A stretch of DNA of 38,317 nt from Planctomycetaceae bacterium (GCA_039680605.1 JBDKTA010000053.1:1-38317); one strand, 5' to 3'. Positions 25,948 to 34,162 are shown, counted from the first letter of the stretch. Notes: a model not told the origin generated them from the sequence alone. A program made the numbers and translations.

Positions 25948-28893
25948 ATGAGCAAGAAGATGGTGATTGCGTTGATGGCCTTGAGCTTAGCCGTCGTCGG
26001 CTGCAGCAAGGCCTCCAAAACCCCCAGTACGCAACCTCGCGACGCATCGGCGGTCATCGAGCCGTTAGCGGTGCCGGTCGAACCGGCGCCGGCCCTGGCC
26101 CGGGCAACACAGCCTGTGTCGACGCAACCTGTGGTCTCCCAGCCCGTGCTACCTGCTCCACAGCCTGGAAAGGCTGTGCTACCTGCTCCACAGCCTGGAA
26201 AGGCTGTGCCACCACCGCAGTCGCAACCCGCCGCGGCGCCGGTGACGGTGGTCGAGCAGATCGACGCGGGCAAGGGCATCACGCTGGCCCGCCTCAGCAA
26301 CGGCCTGACGGTCATCATCAAGCCCTTCAGCGCCGCTCCGGTGGTGTGCGTGAAGGCGTACGTGCATACCGGCGGGATGTACGAAGGCAAGTGGCTCGGC
26401 AGCGGCCTGAGCCACCTGACCGAGCATCTGGTCGCCGAAGACGCCACGCATGACGGCGCCGCACCCAAGGGCCAGGGCGAGCAGTCCGCCCCGGTCAACC
26501 GCGTCACGGCTATCGGCGGGCAGTCCAACGCCAGCACGTCGATCGAATGGACGCAGTATTACATTGAAGCCTCCGCCACGCGGGTCAACGACTGCATCGA
26601 TCTGGTGGCCGACTGGATGGCACGGCCGAATATCGAGCAGGCGGCGTTCGACCGCGAGCACGGGGTGGTGCAGCGCGAACTGGAGATGGGTTTGGATGAT
26701 CCCGGCAGGCAACTTCACCGCGCGCACATGGAGGCGATATTCCGCGGTCATCCTGCCGCCGTGCCGGTCATCGGATACAAGGCCCCGCTGCAGAAACTCA
26801 CCTCCGACGACGTGCGGGCCTATGTCCGCCAGATGTACGTGCCGCAGAATATGGCGTTTTGCATTGTCGGTGACGTGGACGCCCCAGCCGCCCTCGAGCG
26901 CGTCTGCCTCGCGTTTGCCGGAACCCGCCAGGGCAATACGCCCCAGCACGACCTGCCGGCCGTCGAGCCCTTCACCGGCGTGCGCCGCTCGCTGCTGGCC
27001 AACAAAGACCTCAAGCAGACGATGCAGATACTGAGTTTCCAGAGCATCCCGCTGCTGCATGAAGACCTCTACGCCCTCGACGTGCTCAGCTACGTGCTGA
27101 CCGAAGGCTCGTCCAGCCGCCTCGTGCGACTGCTGCGCGAGACGCAGAAGGTCACCGGCATCGACAGCTCGTCCTGGACGCCCTCGTGGGGCACAGGCGT
27201 GTTCATGTTCTCGTTCCGCTGCGAACCGGACAAGGCCGACGCCGCGGAAGAGGCCTTGCTCGCCGAACTCAAGAACGTGGTCGGCAAGGGCGTCACGGCT
27301 GACGAAGTCGCCCGCGCCAAGCGGCAGAAGATCGCCGATTACGTTTTCTCGCAGCAGACGGCGTCCTCCATCGCCGACACGCTGGCGACGGATTACCTCT
27401 CCACAGGCGACGTTGCCTTCTCGCGCAGTTACACCGACCGCATCCAGTCCGTCACGCCGGAGCAGGTGCAGCAGGCCGCCCGGAAGTATCTCACGCCGGA
27501 GCGGATGGTGATCACCCGGATCGAACCGCAGACGCTCAAGGCCGCCCCGGTTGCCGCGACGGCGCCGGCCGCCAAGGCCTCAAACGGGCGGTCCAAGCCC
27601 GTCCTCTTCAAGCTGCCCAACGGTATCGACGTGGTGCTGCAAAACGTCGACGTGGGGCTGGTCTCGATGACCTACGTCACCTACGGCGGTTTGCTGGCCG
27701 AGACCGACGCCACCAACGGCCTGGGCACGCTGATGACCGAACTGGCCACGCGCGGCGCGGGCAACCGATCGGCCGAAGAAATCTCCAGATTCTTCGACGC
27801 CGCCGGCGGCAAAATCTCCGGCAATTGCGGCAGCAACACGCTCTATTGGCAGGCGGCGGTCCTCGATGACAGTGCCGAGCGGGCGCTGGAGATCTTTGCT
27901 GACATCATCCTGCGGCCGACCTTCCCCGCCACCGAACTGGGCGTCGTGCGCCCGCTGGCGATGAATTCCATCCGCAGCCTCGATGAAGACTACCAGTCGC
28001 AGCTGGCCAAGTACTTCCGCGCGAAGTTCTACGCCGGCGGCTCGTACAGCCGCATGCCCGCCGGGCGCCTCGATGTGGTCTCCAAGGCCACCGTCGATGA
28101 CATCCGCGATTATCACCGCCGCCACGTGCTGGGCAGCGCCGGCGTGCTGGCGATCTATGGCAATATCGATATCGCCAAGACGCGCAAGGCCGTCGAGACG
28201 CTCTTCGGCACGGCAAAACCGCAAGTGGCCGCCTCGCAGCCGGCCGGCACGCAGCGGAGCGTCAATCCCGCCGGCGAGCACTTCGTGATGAAGACCACCA
28301 ACGAGGTGGCCGGCGTCATCGTGGCCGTGCCCGGCATGACGATGTTCAACGAAGACCGATTCGCCATCACCGTGCTCGACACCATCATCAGCGGCTATGA
28401 ACTGCCCAGTGGCTGGCTGCACAACGAACTGCGCGGCAAGAGGCTGGTCTACGCCGTCCATGCGCTGAACTGGGCGGGAATCGAACCGGGCACGTTCATG
28501 GTCGAAGCCGTCTGCCAGGGCGACAAGGTTCCCGAGGTCGTCGACATCATCCGCGCCAACCTCGACAAGGCCACCCGATACGACTTTACGCAGGCCCAGG
28601 TCGATGAGGCCGTCAACGTGATCCTCACCGCCGCCTTGCTCAACAGCCAGTCGATGTCCGAACTGTCCATCGACGCCGCGCTGAACCAGCTTTATGGCTT
28701 CGGCTACGACTACCGCTCGAAGCTCGAAAAGCAATACCGCAAGGTAACGCCCGCCGACGTAAAACGCGTGGCCCGGAAGTACCTCACCCGCCCGCAGGTG
28801 GTCATCGTGACGACCCCCAAGCCGCAAGTGCTGAAATGGCCCGGCGCCGTTATCGAGCAACCCGCCGACGCCGATCCGGACAAGACGAAGTAG
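25948..28893 (+). CDS. M16-family (insulinase/pitrilysin) metallopeptidase lipoprotein
   Basis: 981 aa. It has a lipoprotein signal (MSKKMVIALMALSLAVVGC, acylated Cys19), then an ~80-residue Pro/Ala/Gln linker with a duplicated PAPQPGKAVL segment. The first M16 domain carries the inverted zinc motif H156-L-T-E-H160, with the third ligand probably a Glu in VQRELEMG (about 244). A second, inactive M16 half starts at about 560 (VLFKLPNGIDVVLQNVDVG). The two-domain design is that of bacterial periplasmic M16 proteases, which often act as pairs; here both halves are fused. The location is probably periplasmic and membrane-tethered. Confidence 0.92.
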   Translation: MSKKMVIALMALSLAVVGCSKASKTPSTQPRDASAVIEPLAVPVEPAPALARATQPVSTQPVVSQPVLPAPQPGKAVLPAPQPGKAVPPPQSQPAAAPVTVVEQIDAGKGITLARLSNGLTVIIKPFSAAPVVCVKAYVHTGGMYEGKWLGSGLSHLTEHLVAEDATHDGAAPKGQGEQSAPVNRVTAIGGQSNASTSIEWTQYYIEASATRVNDCIDLVADWMARPNIEQAAFDREHGVVQRELEMGLDDPGRQLHRAHMEAIFRGHPAAVPVIGYKAPLQKLTSDDVRAYVRQMYVPQNMAFCIVGDVDAPAALERVCLAFAGTRQGNTPQHDLPAVEPFTGVRRSLLANKDLKQTMQILSFQSIPLLHEDLYALDVLSYVLTEGSSSRLVRLLRETQKVTGIDSSSWTPSWGTGVFMFSFRCEPDKADAAEEALLAELKNVVGKGVTADEVARAKRQKIADYVFSQQTASSIADTLATDYLSTGDVAFSRSYTDRIQSVTPEQVQQAARKYLTPERMVITRIEPQTLKAAPVAATAPAAKASNGRSKPVLFKLPNGIDVVLQNVDVGLVSMTYVTYGGLLAETDATNGLGTLMTELATRGAGNRSAEEISRFFDAAGGKISGNCGSNTLYWQAAVLDDSAERALEIFADIILRPTFPATELGVVRPLAMNSIRSLDEDYQSQLAKYFRAKFYAGGSYSRMPAGRLDVVSKATVDDIRDYHRRHVLGSAGVLAIYGNIDIAKTRKAVETLFGTAKPQVAASQPAGTQRSVNPAGEHFVMKTTNEVAGVIVAVPGMTMFNEDRFAITVLDTIISGYELPSGWLHNELRGKRLVYAVHALNWAGIEPGTFMVEAVCQGDKVPEVVDIIRANLDKATRYDFTQAQVDEAVNVILTAALLNSQSMSELSIDAALNQLYGFGYDYRSKLEKQYRKVTPADVKRVARKYLTRPQVVIVTTPKPQVLKWPGAVIEQPADADPDKTK
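26149..26210 (+). repeat. 30-bp tandem duplication built on a palindrome, inside the M16 gene
   Basis: Two 30 bp units each contain ACAGCCTGGAAAGGCTGT, a 7 bp stem with a 4-base loop. They are in frame and encode the repeated linker PAPQPGKAVL. They resemble the intergenic REP-like palindromes. Confidence 0.85.
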
Positions 28894-29040
28894 CCGCTAT
28901 CGCCCCGGTGCCATGGCGGCCGTTCCTAAGCCGCCACGCGCGTGCGCGGTCCCGATGTTGACTTTTGGCCGCCGCCAGCCGAAAATACCACATACGATCT
29001 CCCCAATTGGATATTCCAGATTGGAAATTGGAAATCGTCT

Positions 29041-29085
29041 CCGCGCCTGTAGCTCAATGGATAGAGCATCGGTCTTCGGAACCGA
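29041..29085 (+). other. attL of element 1 (orphan 5' half of tRNA-Arg)
   Basis: 45 bases identical to 35791-35835. They contain the tRNA-Arg acceptor 5' strand, D-arm and anticodon arm, ending exactly at the last base of the anticodon stem. The 3' half is absent. This was probably the original chromosomal 5' half. A TTGACT-N17-GAAAAT promoter-like sequence at 28958-28986 could be its old promoter. Confidence 0.9.
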
Positions 29086-29296
29086 CGCCGCAAATCTGCA
29101 AGAGGCTGAAAAGACAGAGACTTACGGCGACAGTCCTGATTCACTCTGCCATTCGCTTTGCCATTTGGATGCAGAATTGACCCCCGATCTGGCCGAAATC
29201 GTGGCCGCCTGGGCGACGCTGCCCGAGCCGATCAAGGCCGGTATCGTGGCGATGGTCAAGACAGCCTGCCCCACCGGCGGAAAGAGGGGCGAATGA
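29084..29296 (+). pseudogene. Detached C-terminal tail of the element 1 integrase
   Basis: It is in frame with the integrase gene across the 45 bp att repeat. The excised circle would continue after codon 557 into this 70-codon tail, ending TPDLAEIVAAWATLPEPIK, then AGIVAMVKTACPTGG and a stop at 29296. The DLA.(I/V)V.AWPTLPE.IKAGI.AMV pattern is, to my recollection, common at the C-termini of planctomycete integrases. In the integrated state it is separated from the rest of the gene by the element. A stray in-frame ATG at 28913 could start it, but without a visible Shine-Dalgarno. Confidence 0.8.
29141..29163 (+). promoter_or_regulatory. Left arm-type repeat pair (candidate integrase site)
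   Basis: Two TYTGCCA boxes 12 bp apart. The 23-base block matches 35647-35669 at 21 positions and in the same orientation. It lies 56 bp inside the left att repeat. Confidence 0.6.
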
Positions 29297-29575
29297 TGCT
29301 GCAAGGCAGCGCCAAAGCCCCGGCGGCCCCAGTGGCGAAGCCCTTAACGGGTTTGCAGGCTGATAGCCAAGCCGCGGCGGGTGCGGCAAGGGTACGGGGG
29401 TGGGGTTGCCCCCAGCCGGGGGCGCTTGCTTGTGTGCATTACACCCCCTCCCACATTCTTTCGATGCGCGGCTTTTCCCAACTGTGCGGGGGCGAAGCGC
29501 CCCGATTACGCTCAACAGCGCAACGCTGCGCCAATCCCCCCCTCCGGCATGGAGGGTAATGATGGGAGCCCATAC

Positions 29576-29860
29576 ATGGAACAGGATGAAATTATCGACC
29601 GCTGCCAAGCCGTGACGGTTCAAGAGGCCGCGGACCTGATGCGCGTTTCGCGGCCGACGGTGACGAAGCTTATCAAAGGCCGCGCTCTGCCAAGCGTCCA
29701 GATCGGTCGCTGCCGACGGATCATGCGAGTGGACCTGGAGGAATTTCTTCGACGCAAAGCAACCCTCGGCTGGCGGTCATACCTTCCTGATGAACTGACG
29801 CCGGCGGATGTTGGACCGCACCCAGGCCATGCGGGCGAAGACGAGATCGTGCATTTCTAA
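29576..29860 (+). CDS. Excisionase-type helix-turn-helix protein
   Basis: 94 aa, start 29576 with GGAG seven bases upstream. The N-terminal half has the winged-HTH layout of the excisionase/AlpA superfamily: VTVQEAADLMRVSRPTVTKL, IKGRALPSVQIG, RRIMRVDLEEFLRRK. It is the first gene after the left att site and a candidate recombination directionality factor or regulator of the element. The ~280 bases before it hold no credible gene. Confidence 0.82.
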   Translation: MEQDEIIDRCQAVTVQEAADLMRVSRPTVTKLIKGRALPSVQIGRCRRIMRVDLEEFLRRKATLGWRSYLPDELTPADVGPHPGHAGEDEIVHF

Positions 29861-29975
29861 TCCTGAAAATCGCTTGGTTTGAGACGTGACAGGGAGAAGC
29901 CCGACGAAGATAATGCCAGCAAGGCCCATGCACGGGGCATGGGCAAAGCAGTTCTTTGCTGAAAGGGAAACAGCG

Positions 29976-30914
29976 ATGAGATCAAAACGGAACTGGGCAA
30001 TGGCGGCTGGCGTTCTTGCAGCGTCATTTGCGGGCGGGGCATTCTCGCACTGGATACTATTGCCGGATGAAGCCTCTGCACAAGGCTATCGCTATGTCGG
30101 CATAACCGGTGGGCATGTGACCCCAGCGGAATACCGAGACATGATTCGGTACAAAATCGCTGCATTTCGAAATGCAAATGCGACGAGCATCAGAATTGCC
30201 AAAGAGAACGGCAACAAAGAGGAACTTGCCACTCTTGAGCGAGACGCCCAGCAGATTCCAGAGAAGGCTGCGGAAGTGGTCCAACGGAACTTTCTCATTT
30301 TCCTGTCACCCGAGCAGTACGCAGCGATCAAAGGAAAGACTTTCAACACTTTTGGGGATGTCGTGAAGCTCTTGGCCGCTGCTGGTCTGCCTACCGATAC
30401 GTTCCCCAAGGACATCGATGAGGCCAGAGTTGCGACGCAGGAACAATATCTCGCTGGTGTGAAGCACCGAGAGGAACAACATCAGGCTACCATGGCCCGC
30501 GCGCAGGAGGCAAAGGAGTACCTTGAGAAGAACGGGCCTGGCGTGGCACAACCCGCAGGCAGGTTGGAACAGCGGAATGCGGAACAAACAATCAAGGTGA
30601 AGGAATTAGTTGCTGAACAAATAACTCTTGCTGATGCCGCAGGCAACGTCCGAGGGCAGTTGTCTATCGACAAGAAAGGTGACGGAATGCTGGTTCTGGC
30701 CGGCAAGAAAGACATCTACTTGATGTCTATGGTCGATCAGGACGGACATCCCGCTATGTACCTTAGCAACCCATCTGGACAGGGCGCAGTAGTGATGTGC
30801 GCCCAGCCGGCAATCGGCCAAATCGTGCTACAATCCGCCAAGGGCGCAATCGTTTTCGAAGCACTCCGCGGTCAGAACGGAAGCTATTTCCGCGAGACGA
30901 AACCCAAGCAGTAA
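29976..30914 (+). CDS. Membrane-anchored extracytoplasmic protein (element cargo)
   Basis: 312 aa. ATG 29976 is preceded by AAAGGG, and a longer frame upstream is disfavoured. A single N-terminal anchor or signal (WAMAAGVLAASFAGGAFSHW) is followed by a charged, mostly helical region (about 60-190: EEQHQATMARAQEAKEYLEK). The C-terminal half is beta-rich with repeated small turns (GNVRGQLSIDKKGDGMLVLA, DQDGHPAMYLSNPSGQGAVV). I do not recognise the family. Base composition is lower in GC than that of its neighbours, which fits horizontally acquired cargo. Confidence 0.75.
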   Translation: MRSKRNWAMAAGVLAASFAGGAFSHWILLPDEASAQGYRYVGITGGHVTPAEYRDMIRYKIAAFRNANATSIRIAKENGNKEELATLERDAQQIPEKAAEVVQRNFLIFLSPEQYAAIKGKTFNTFGDVVKLLAAAGLPTDTFPKDIDEARVATQEQYLAGVKHREEQHQATMARAQEAKEYLEKNGPGVAQPAGRLEQRNAEQTIKVKELVAEQITLADAAGNVRGQLSIDKKGDGMLVLAGKKDIYLMSMVDQDGHPAMYLSNPSGQGAVVMCAQPAIGQIVLQSAKGAIVFEALRGQNGSYFRETKPKQ

Positions 30915-30990
30915 CGAACCATCGACGACAAAGGCGGCATAGTTTGGGAAACCCCTGGCAACACGAAGAAACAATAGCTTGAATGGACCC

Positions 30991-31044
30991 TTCGGCGGGC
31001 TAGGCTTCGCGAGCCGAAAGCGGTACTCCGAACCGCTGCCCGCC
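30991..31044 (+). ncRNA. Potential three-way-junction RNA in a 5' leader
   Basis: GGCGGGC (30994-31000) pairs with GCCCGCC (31038-31044). Inside it are GGCT/AGCC with a 5-base loop and GCGGT/ACCGC with a 7-base loop ACTCCGA. An alternative pairing TTCGGC (30991-30996) with GCCGAA (31013-31018) would break the outer stem. It ends 37 bases before the 31082 start codon, so it could be a regulatory leader. It also recalls a tRNA lacking its T-arm. It could simply be a terminator of the upstream gene. Confidence 0.4.
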
Positions 31045-31081
31045 GGGATCCTTTTCGGAGCCGGAATCGGAGCCGGACAAG

Positions 31082-32098
31082 ATGGACAAGTCAGACGAAG
31101 ATAATCTTCCGCAGGGATGGCAGGGACTGCTCGACTATGCGCATGACCCCGAGGGATGGGTGACACTGGACACGGGCGGAGTATTGTCCAAATTGTACAA
31201 GGAATCGAACGGGCACGATGTTGCGGTTCTACTGGACTCGCTGGTCAATGAAGCGCGAATCGCATGGCACAAGACGACTGTCTTGCGTAGGGATGACAAC
31301 CCCGACCCCCGCGATGAGGAGACGGGCCTTGACTTCCAGTTGTCGATGCAGAGGCTATGGGTTCAAGTATTCACGGCAGTACGGGAAGCGGAACAATGGC
31401 TGTATCGAGCACTTGGCCCAGGGAATGATAATGAACTGCTCGATTGTGTAGGGGACGCCCTCCGAAACATTGCCCTCTGTCTCGATACGATGACTTCCCC
31501 TGACGACGATGTACCCGCGAAGGAAAGGTTATTTCCTGACACGCTGAAGGCTTTGCACGGGGCCGCCCGTGACTTTGAACGACTCTATGCCCGCGAGACT
31601 CAATCGGCCGGTGCTGGCAAAGTCCCGCTCTTGCCGCCGCCGCTGCCCAAACCAACAACGGCGATTCCCGATCCCTCGCCGATTCAAGACCTTCACGCAT
31701 ACCATGAAGCTGAGCGAGCGCGACGGGAACAAGCGGAACACATTGCCTGGTGGACCAATTTCTACCGCAAACAGGATGACGAAGGCCGGAAGGTGGAACT
31801 GCTGAGGCTAGGCATAACCGCGTCCGCCCCGGCGTCGCCGACGCCAGAGGAGATTCACCTTGAGGAAATCGACTTGGACATTCTGAAGGCGCTTGCGAAG
31901 CGGGGCCATGCGCTGAAGTGCATTGATCTGGCAACCGATGTTAGGGCCGATGAAGACAGAGTAAGCGCCCGGTTGAAGTACCTTGACGGCAAGGGGCTTG
32001 TTTCCTGGCCCATTGTTGGCAAGGGGAAACGCACTAGAAAAGGGGCAAGTATCACCGACGCTGGACGTGCAGAATTGAACCGGCTAAACCCCGCCTAA
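31082..32098 (+). CDS. Cargo protein with C-terminal winged-helix domain
   Basis: 338 aa, start 31082 after GGAG. Residues 1-175 are an acidic helical domain of unknown family. A Pro-rich linker (VPLLPPPLPKPTTAIPDPSP) and a charged helix with WWTNFYRKQDDEGRK follow. Residues about 265-335 form a winged HTH (LDILKALAKRGHALKCIDLA, then EDRVSARLKYLDGKGLVSW). It could be a regulator or a defence-type protein carried by the element. The function is not assigned. Confidence 0.75.
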   Translation: MDKSDEDNLPQGWQGLLDYAHDPEGWVTLDTGGVLSKLYKESNGHDVAVLLDSLVNEARIAWHKTTVLRRDDNPDPRDEETGLDFQLSMQRLWVQVFTAVREAEQWLYRALGPGNDNELLDCVGDALRNIALCLDTMTSPDDDVPAKERLFPDTLKALHGAARDFERLYARETQSAGAGKVPLLPPPLPKPTTAIPDPSPIQDLHAYHEAERARREQAEHIAWWTNFYRKQDDEGRKVELLRLGITASAPASPTPEEIHLEEIDLDILKALAKRGHALKCIDLATDVRADEDRVSARLKYLDGKGLVSWPIVGKGKRTRKGASITDAGRAELNRLNPA

Positions 32099-32120
32099 TC
32101 CCCGCCCTATACCCGCCCTA
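32087..32120 (+). repeat. Three tandem CCCCGCCCTA-type units
   Basis: 11-12 bp units span the end of the 31082 gene and the leader of the 32150 gene. A CTCGC/GCGAG inverted repeat (32133-32148) follows just before the next start. This is a candidate operator for the downstream replication and excision operon. Confidence 0.6.
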
Positions 32121-32149
32121 GCTTCTTCTATGCTCGCGACAATGCGAGT

Positions 32150-32488
32150 ATGGAAAATGAAAGAAGACTTCTACCAGCGGGGCCGACGGCGCGGCGACTT
32201 CACGTCACCATGCGCTGGCTGAAGGCTGAAGCACAAGCCGGACGCCTTCCGCACGTCAAGGCCGAAACCCGATTCCTCTTTGACCCCGAAGCCGTAACCG
32301 CCGTTTTGATGCGCTTGGCACAAGACCCGCCGCAATGGCGCGCCGACACCGCCGCCGATCTGGTGGCCGGGATGGTCAAGGCCCGACGCGCTGGCGATGC
32401 CGCCGCCGTCGCCCAGGCCCAGGGCGAGCTTGAACGGCTGGGCGTCAAGATTAGCTTCGCCGATGGACTGGAGGCCCGCCATGAGTGA
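32150..32488 (+). CDS. Excisionase-like DNA-binding protein
   Basis: 112 aa. The N-terminal ~50 residues resemble a winged-HTH Xis-type domain (LLPAGPTARRLHVTMRWLKA, then GRLPHVKAETRFLFDPEAV). A helical, Ala-rich region follows (VKARRAGDAAAVAQAQGELE). It has no clear Shine-Dalgarno, and the start lies one base after an inverted repeat. Its stop overlaps the next gene by 8 bases, so it belongs to the same operon as the AlpA-like and Prim-Pol genes. Confidence 0.75.
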   Translation: MENERRLLPAGPTARRLHVTMRWLKAEAQAGRLPHVKAETRFLFDPEAVTAVLMRLAQDPPQWRADTAADLVAGMVKARRAGDAAAVAQAQGELERLGVKISFADGLEARHE

Positions 32489-32702
32489 CGCGGCCCCTTT
32501 GCTGGTCAACGCGAGGCGCGCGGCGGAACTTTGCGGCGTGTCGAAAAGCTGCTGGTGGGCGCAGCTCGCGGCCGGGCGCGTACCACTGCCGCTCAGGCTG
32601 GGGCGGCGAACCTTATGGCGCAGCGCCGATCTGGCGGACTGGGTGGCCGACGGCTGCCCGCCGCGCGACCAGTGGCAACAGACGCGAGGGGGCCGACGAT
32701 GA
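32481..32702 (+). CDS. AlpA-type helix-turn-helix regulator
   Basis: 73 aa, nearly all one winged-HTH domain: NARRAAELCGVSKSCWWAQL, then LPLRLGRRTLWRSADLADWV. This is the common pattern of AlpA and excisionase proteins of integrative elements. It overlaps the preceding gene and ends in ATGA overlap with the Prim-Pol gene, so all three should be co-translated. Confidence 0.85.
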   Translation: MSDAAPLLVNARRAAELCGVSKSCWWAQLAAGRVPLPLRLGRRTLWRSADLADWVADGCPPRDQWQQTRGGRR

Positions 32703-33871
32703 AACCGCCAAGCCCACACAGCGCCGCCCTTGCCGCCGCCCTGGACGCGATCGCGCGCGGATGGTCGATCATCCCGGCGGACCCGGTGACGAAGAAGCCG
32801 CTGACGAATCCGCACACAGGCCGCCCGATGGGATGGGCGAAGTATCGGACCGCGCCGGCCGGTGAAGCCCAAGCCCGTCAATGGTTCGACCCGGACAGCC
32901 CGCCCCTTGTCGCCGTGATCCTGGGCGAAGCGTCCGGCGGACTGGTCTGTCGCGACTTCGACGGGGCCGCCGGGCGCAGCGCCTATGCGGCATGGGCGAA
33001 AGAGAATCCCGGCCTTGCCAAGAGCCTGCCGACGGCGAAGACGCCGGACGGGCTGCACGTCTACTTCCGTTCGACCTGGCAAGGATTCATCGACTGCGGC
33101 GACGGCGAACTGCGCGGCGATTCTGGGCACTACTGTTGCCTGCCCCCTGGCCCCGGACGTGATTGGATTATTCCCCTTCCCAAAGGCGACTTGCCACTTG
33201 TCGACAACCCCGTCGCGGTTTTTCACGCGACGCCGCGAGAATCTCTTGTAAACGCCTGTGACCGCTTGTGTCCGCCTGTGTCCGCTTGTAACCCTCTTGT
33301 ATGCTCTTGTGTGACAGTCGCGGAAGATGAGGACCGGATTCAGCGGGCAATCGAGGCGACGCTGCCGAGCGGTACGCGTCAGAGGCACAAGGCAATCTTC
33401 CACTTCGCCCGCCGCCTGAAGGGCATGGACGACGTGAAGAACGCCGCGCCGGCCGATCTGAAACACTTGGTCCGCGCATGGTGGAAGCGGGCGCTGCCGT
33501 TCATCCAGACAAAGGACTGGACGGAGACATGGGTGGACTTTGTCGAGGCATGGGACCGTGTACAGCACCCCGCCGACGACAGGCAGTTGAAAGACTGCCT
33601 TGCACGAGCGAAGGCCCGCCCTGTGGCTGGAATCGAGAATCCCATTATGGCGACCGTGGCCGCCCTATGCAGAGAACTCCAGATTGTTCATGGCAGCGAT
33701 CCGTTCTTTTTGAGCGGGTATAAACTGGCCGGACTGCTTGAAATCGAACACCGCAAGGCGGCGCGATGGCTGAGGCACCTGGAGCGCGGCGAGAGAATCA
33801 TCCGCCGCGTGAAGGTCTATTCCCTTGAGGAACGCAAGGCCGCAGAGTATTTGTACATCGGCCCGGAATAA
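32699..33871 (+). CDS. Bifunctional primase-polymerase (Prim-Pol, AEP superfamily)
   Basis: 390 aa. The start at 32699 overlaps the AlpA-like stop. The N-terminal AEP domain has a WAKYRT entry, the metal-binding pair in GLVCRDFDGAAG and the second motif in DSGHYCCLPPGPGR, as in replication proteins of satellites and integrative elements. A Cys-rich stretch at residues 183-205 is encoded by 10 bp DNA repeats. The C-terminal part (about 220-390) is helical and ends in a winged-helix-like region (LAGLLEIEHRKAARWLRHLE). No helicase domain is present, so a host helicase would be needed. Likely role: replication of the excised circle. Confidence 0.85.
   Translation: MKPPSPHSAALAAALDAIARGWSIIPADPVTKKPLTNPHTGRPMGWAKYRTAPAGEAQARQWFDPDSPPLVAVILGEASGGLVCRDFDGAAGRSAYAAWAKENPGLAKSLPTAKTPDGLHVYFRSTWQGFIDCGDGELRGDSGHYCCLPPGPGRDWIIPLPKGDLPLVDNPVAVFHATPRESLVNACDRLCPPVSACNPLVCSCVTVAEDEDRIQRAIEATLPSGTRQRHKAIFHFARRLKGMDDVKNAAPADLKHLVRAWWKRALPFIQTKDWTETWVDFVEAWDRVQHPADDRQLKDCLARAKARPVAGIENPIMATVAALCRELQIVHGSDPFFLSGYKLAGLLEIEHRKAARWLRHLERGERIIRRVKVYSLEERKAAEYLYIGPE
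33245..33315 (+). repeat. Seven tandem 10-bp repeats (iteron-like) inside the Prim-Pol gene
   Basis: Units such as CTTGTGTCCG, CCTGTGTCCG and CTTGTAAACG repeat at 10 bp steps, with one step of 11. Ten is not a multiple of three, so the repetition is at DNA level and not a protein repeat. One-turn phasing is what a multimeric DNA-binding protein would need. Confidence 0.85.
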
Positions 33872-33885
33872 TTCCGGGAATGTAC

Positions 33886-33915
33886 TTGACCGGTTACCAA
33901 GCATCCGCGTAGAAT
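33886..33915 (+). promoter_or_regulatory. Promoter of the Cro/CI-like gene, likely leaderless
   Basis: TTGACC, 18 bases, then TAGAAT. The ATG of the regulator begins seven bases after the -10 box, so transcription would start at or next to the start codon. No Shine-Dalgarno is present. Confidence 0.65.
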
Positions 33916-33922
33916 ACCGACG

Positions 33923-34159
33923 ATGGGTAGAAAACGAATCAAGTTGAGCGACCAAATCAGGCGGGCGGTGAACCAGTCCGCCCTGTCGCGATATGCGATG
34001 TGCAAGGCCGCGAAGATCGATCAAGCGACCTTTTCCCGATTCATGCACGGGGTAGTGGGGCTGTCGATGGCGACGCTGGACGATCTGGCCGACGTTCTGG
34101 GCCTGGACCTTGCCCCGCTGCCCGACAAGCCCAAGGCCAGCAAAACGAAGGGAAGGTGA
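33923..34159 (+). CDS. Cro/CI-type helix-turn-helix regulator
   Basis: 78 aa. It is an HTH domain of the XRE class: SRYAMCKAAKIDQATFSRFM, then GLSMATLDDLADVLGLDL, with a short basic tail (KPKASKTKGR). It lies three bases upstream of the integrase gene and has its own strong promoter, apparently leaderless. It is a plausible repressor controlling integrase expression and the upstream operon. Confidence 0.85.
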   Translation: MGRKRIKLSDQIRRAVNQSALSRYAMCKAAKIDQATFSRFMHGVVGLSMATLDDLADVLGLDLAPLPDKPKASKTKGR

Positions 34160-34162
34160 ACC

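Noticed and set aside
28913-29083. Upstream part of the frame that contains the integrase tail, taken as an independent gene
   Set aside because: The part before the att repeat is intergenic and antisense-tRNA-like sequence with no ribosome site. Only the segment after 29083 has protein character, and it belongs to the integrase frame.
30991-31044. Calling the three-way junction a tRNA gene
   Set aside because: It has no T-arm, position 33 is C instead of U, and there is no discriminator/CCA context. It is listed only as a possible structured leader.
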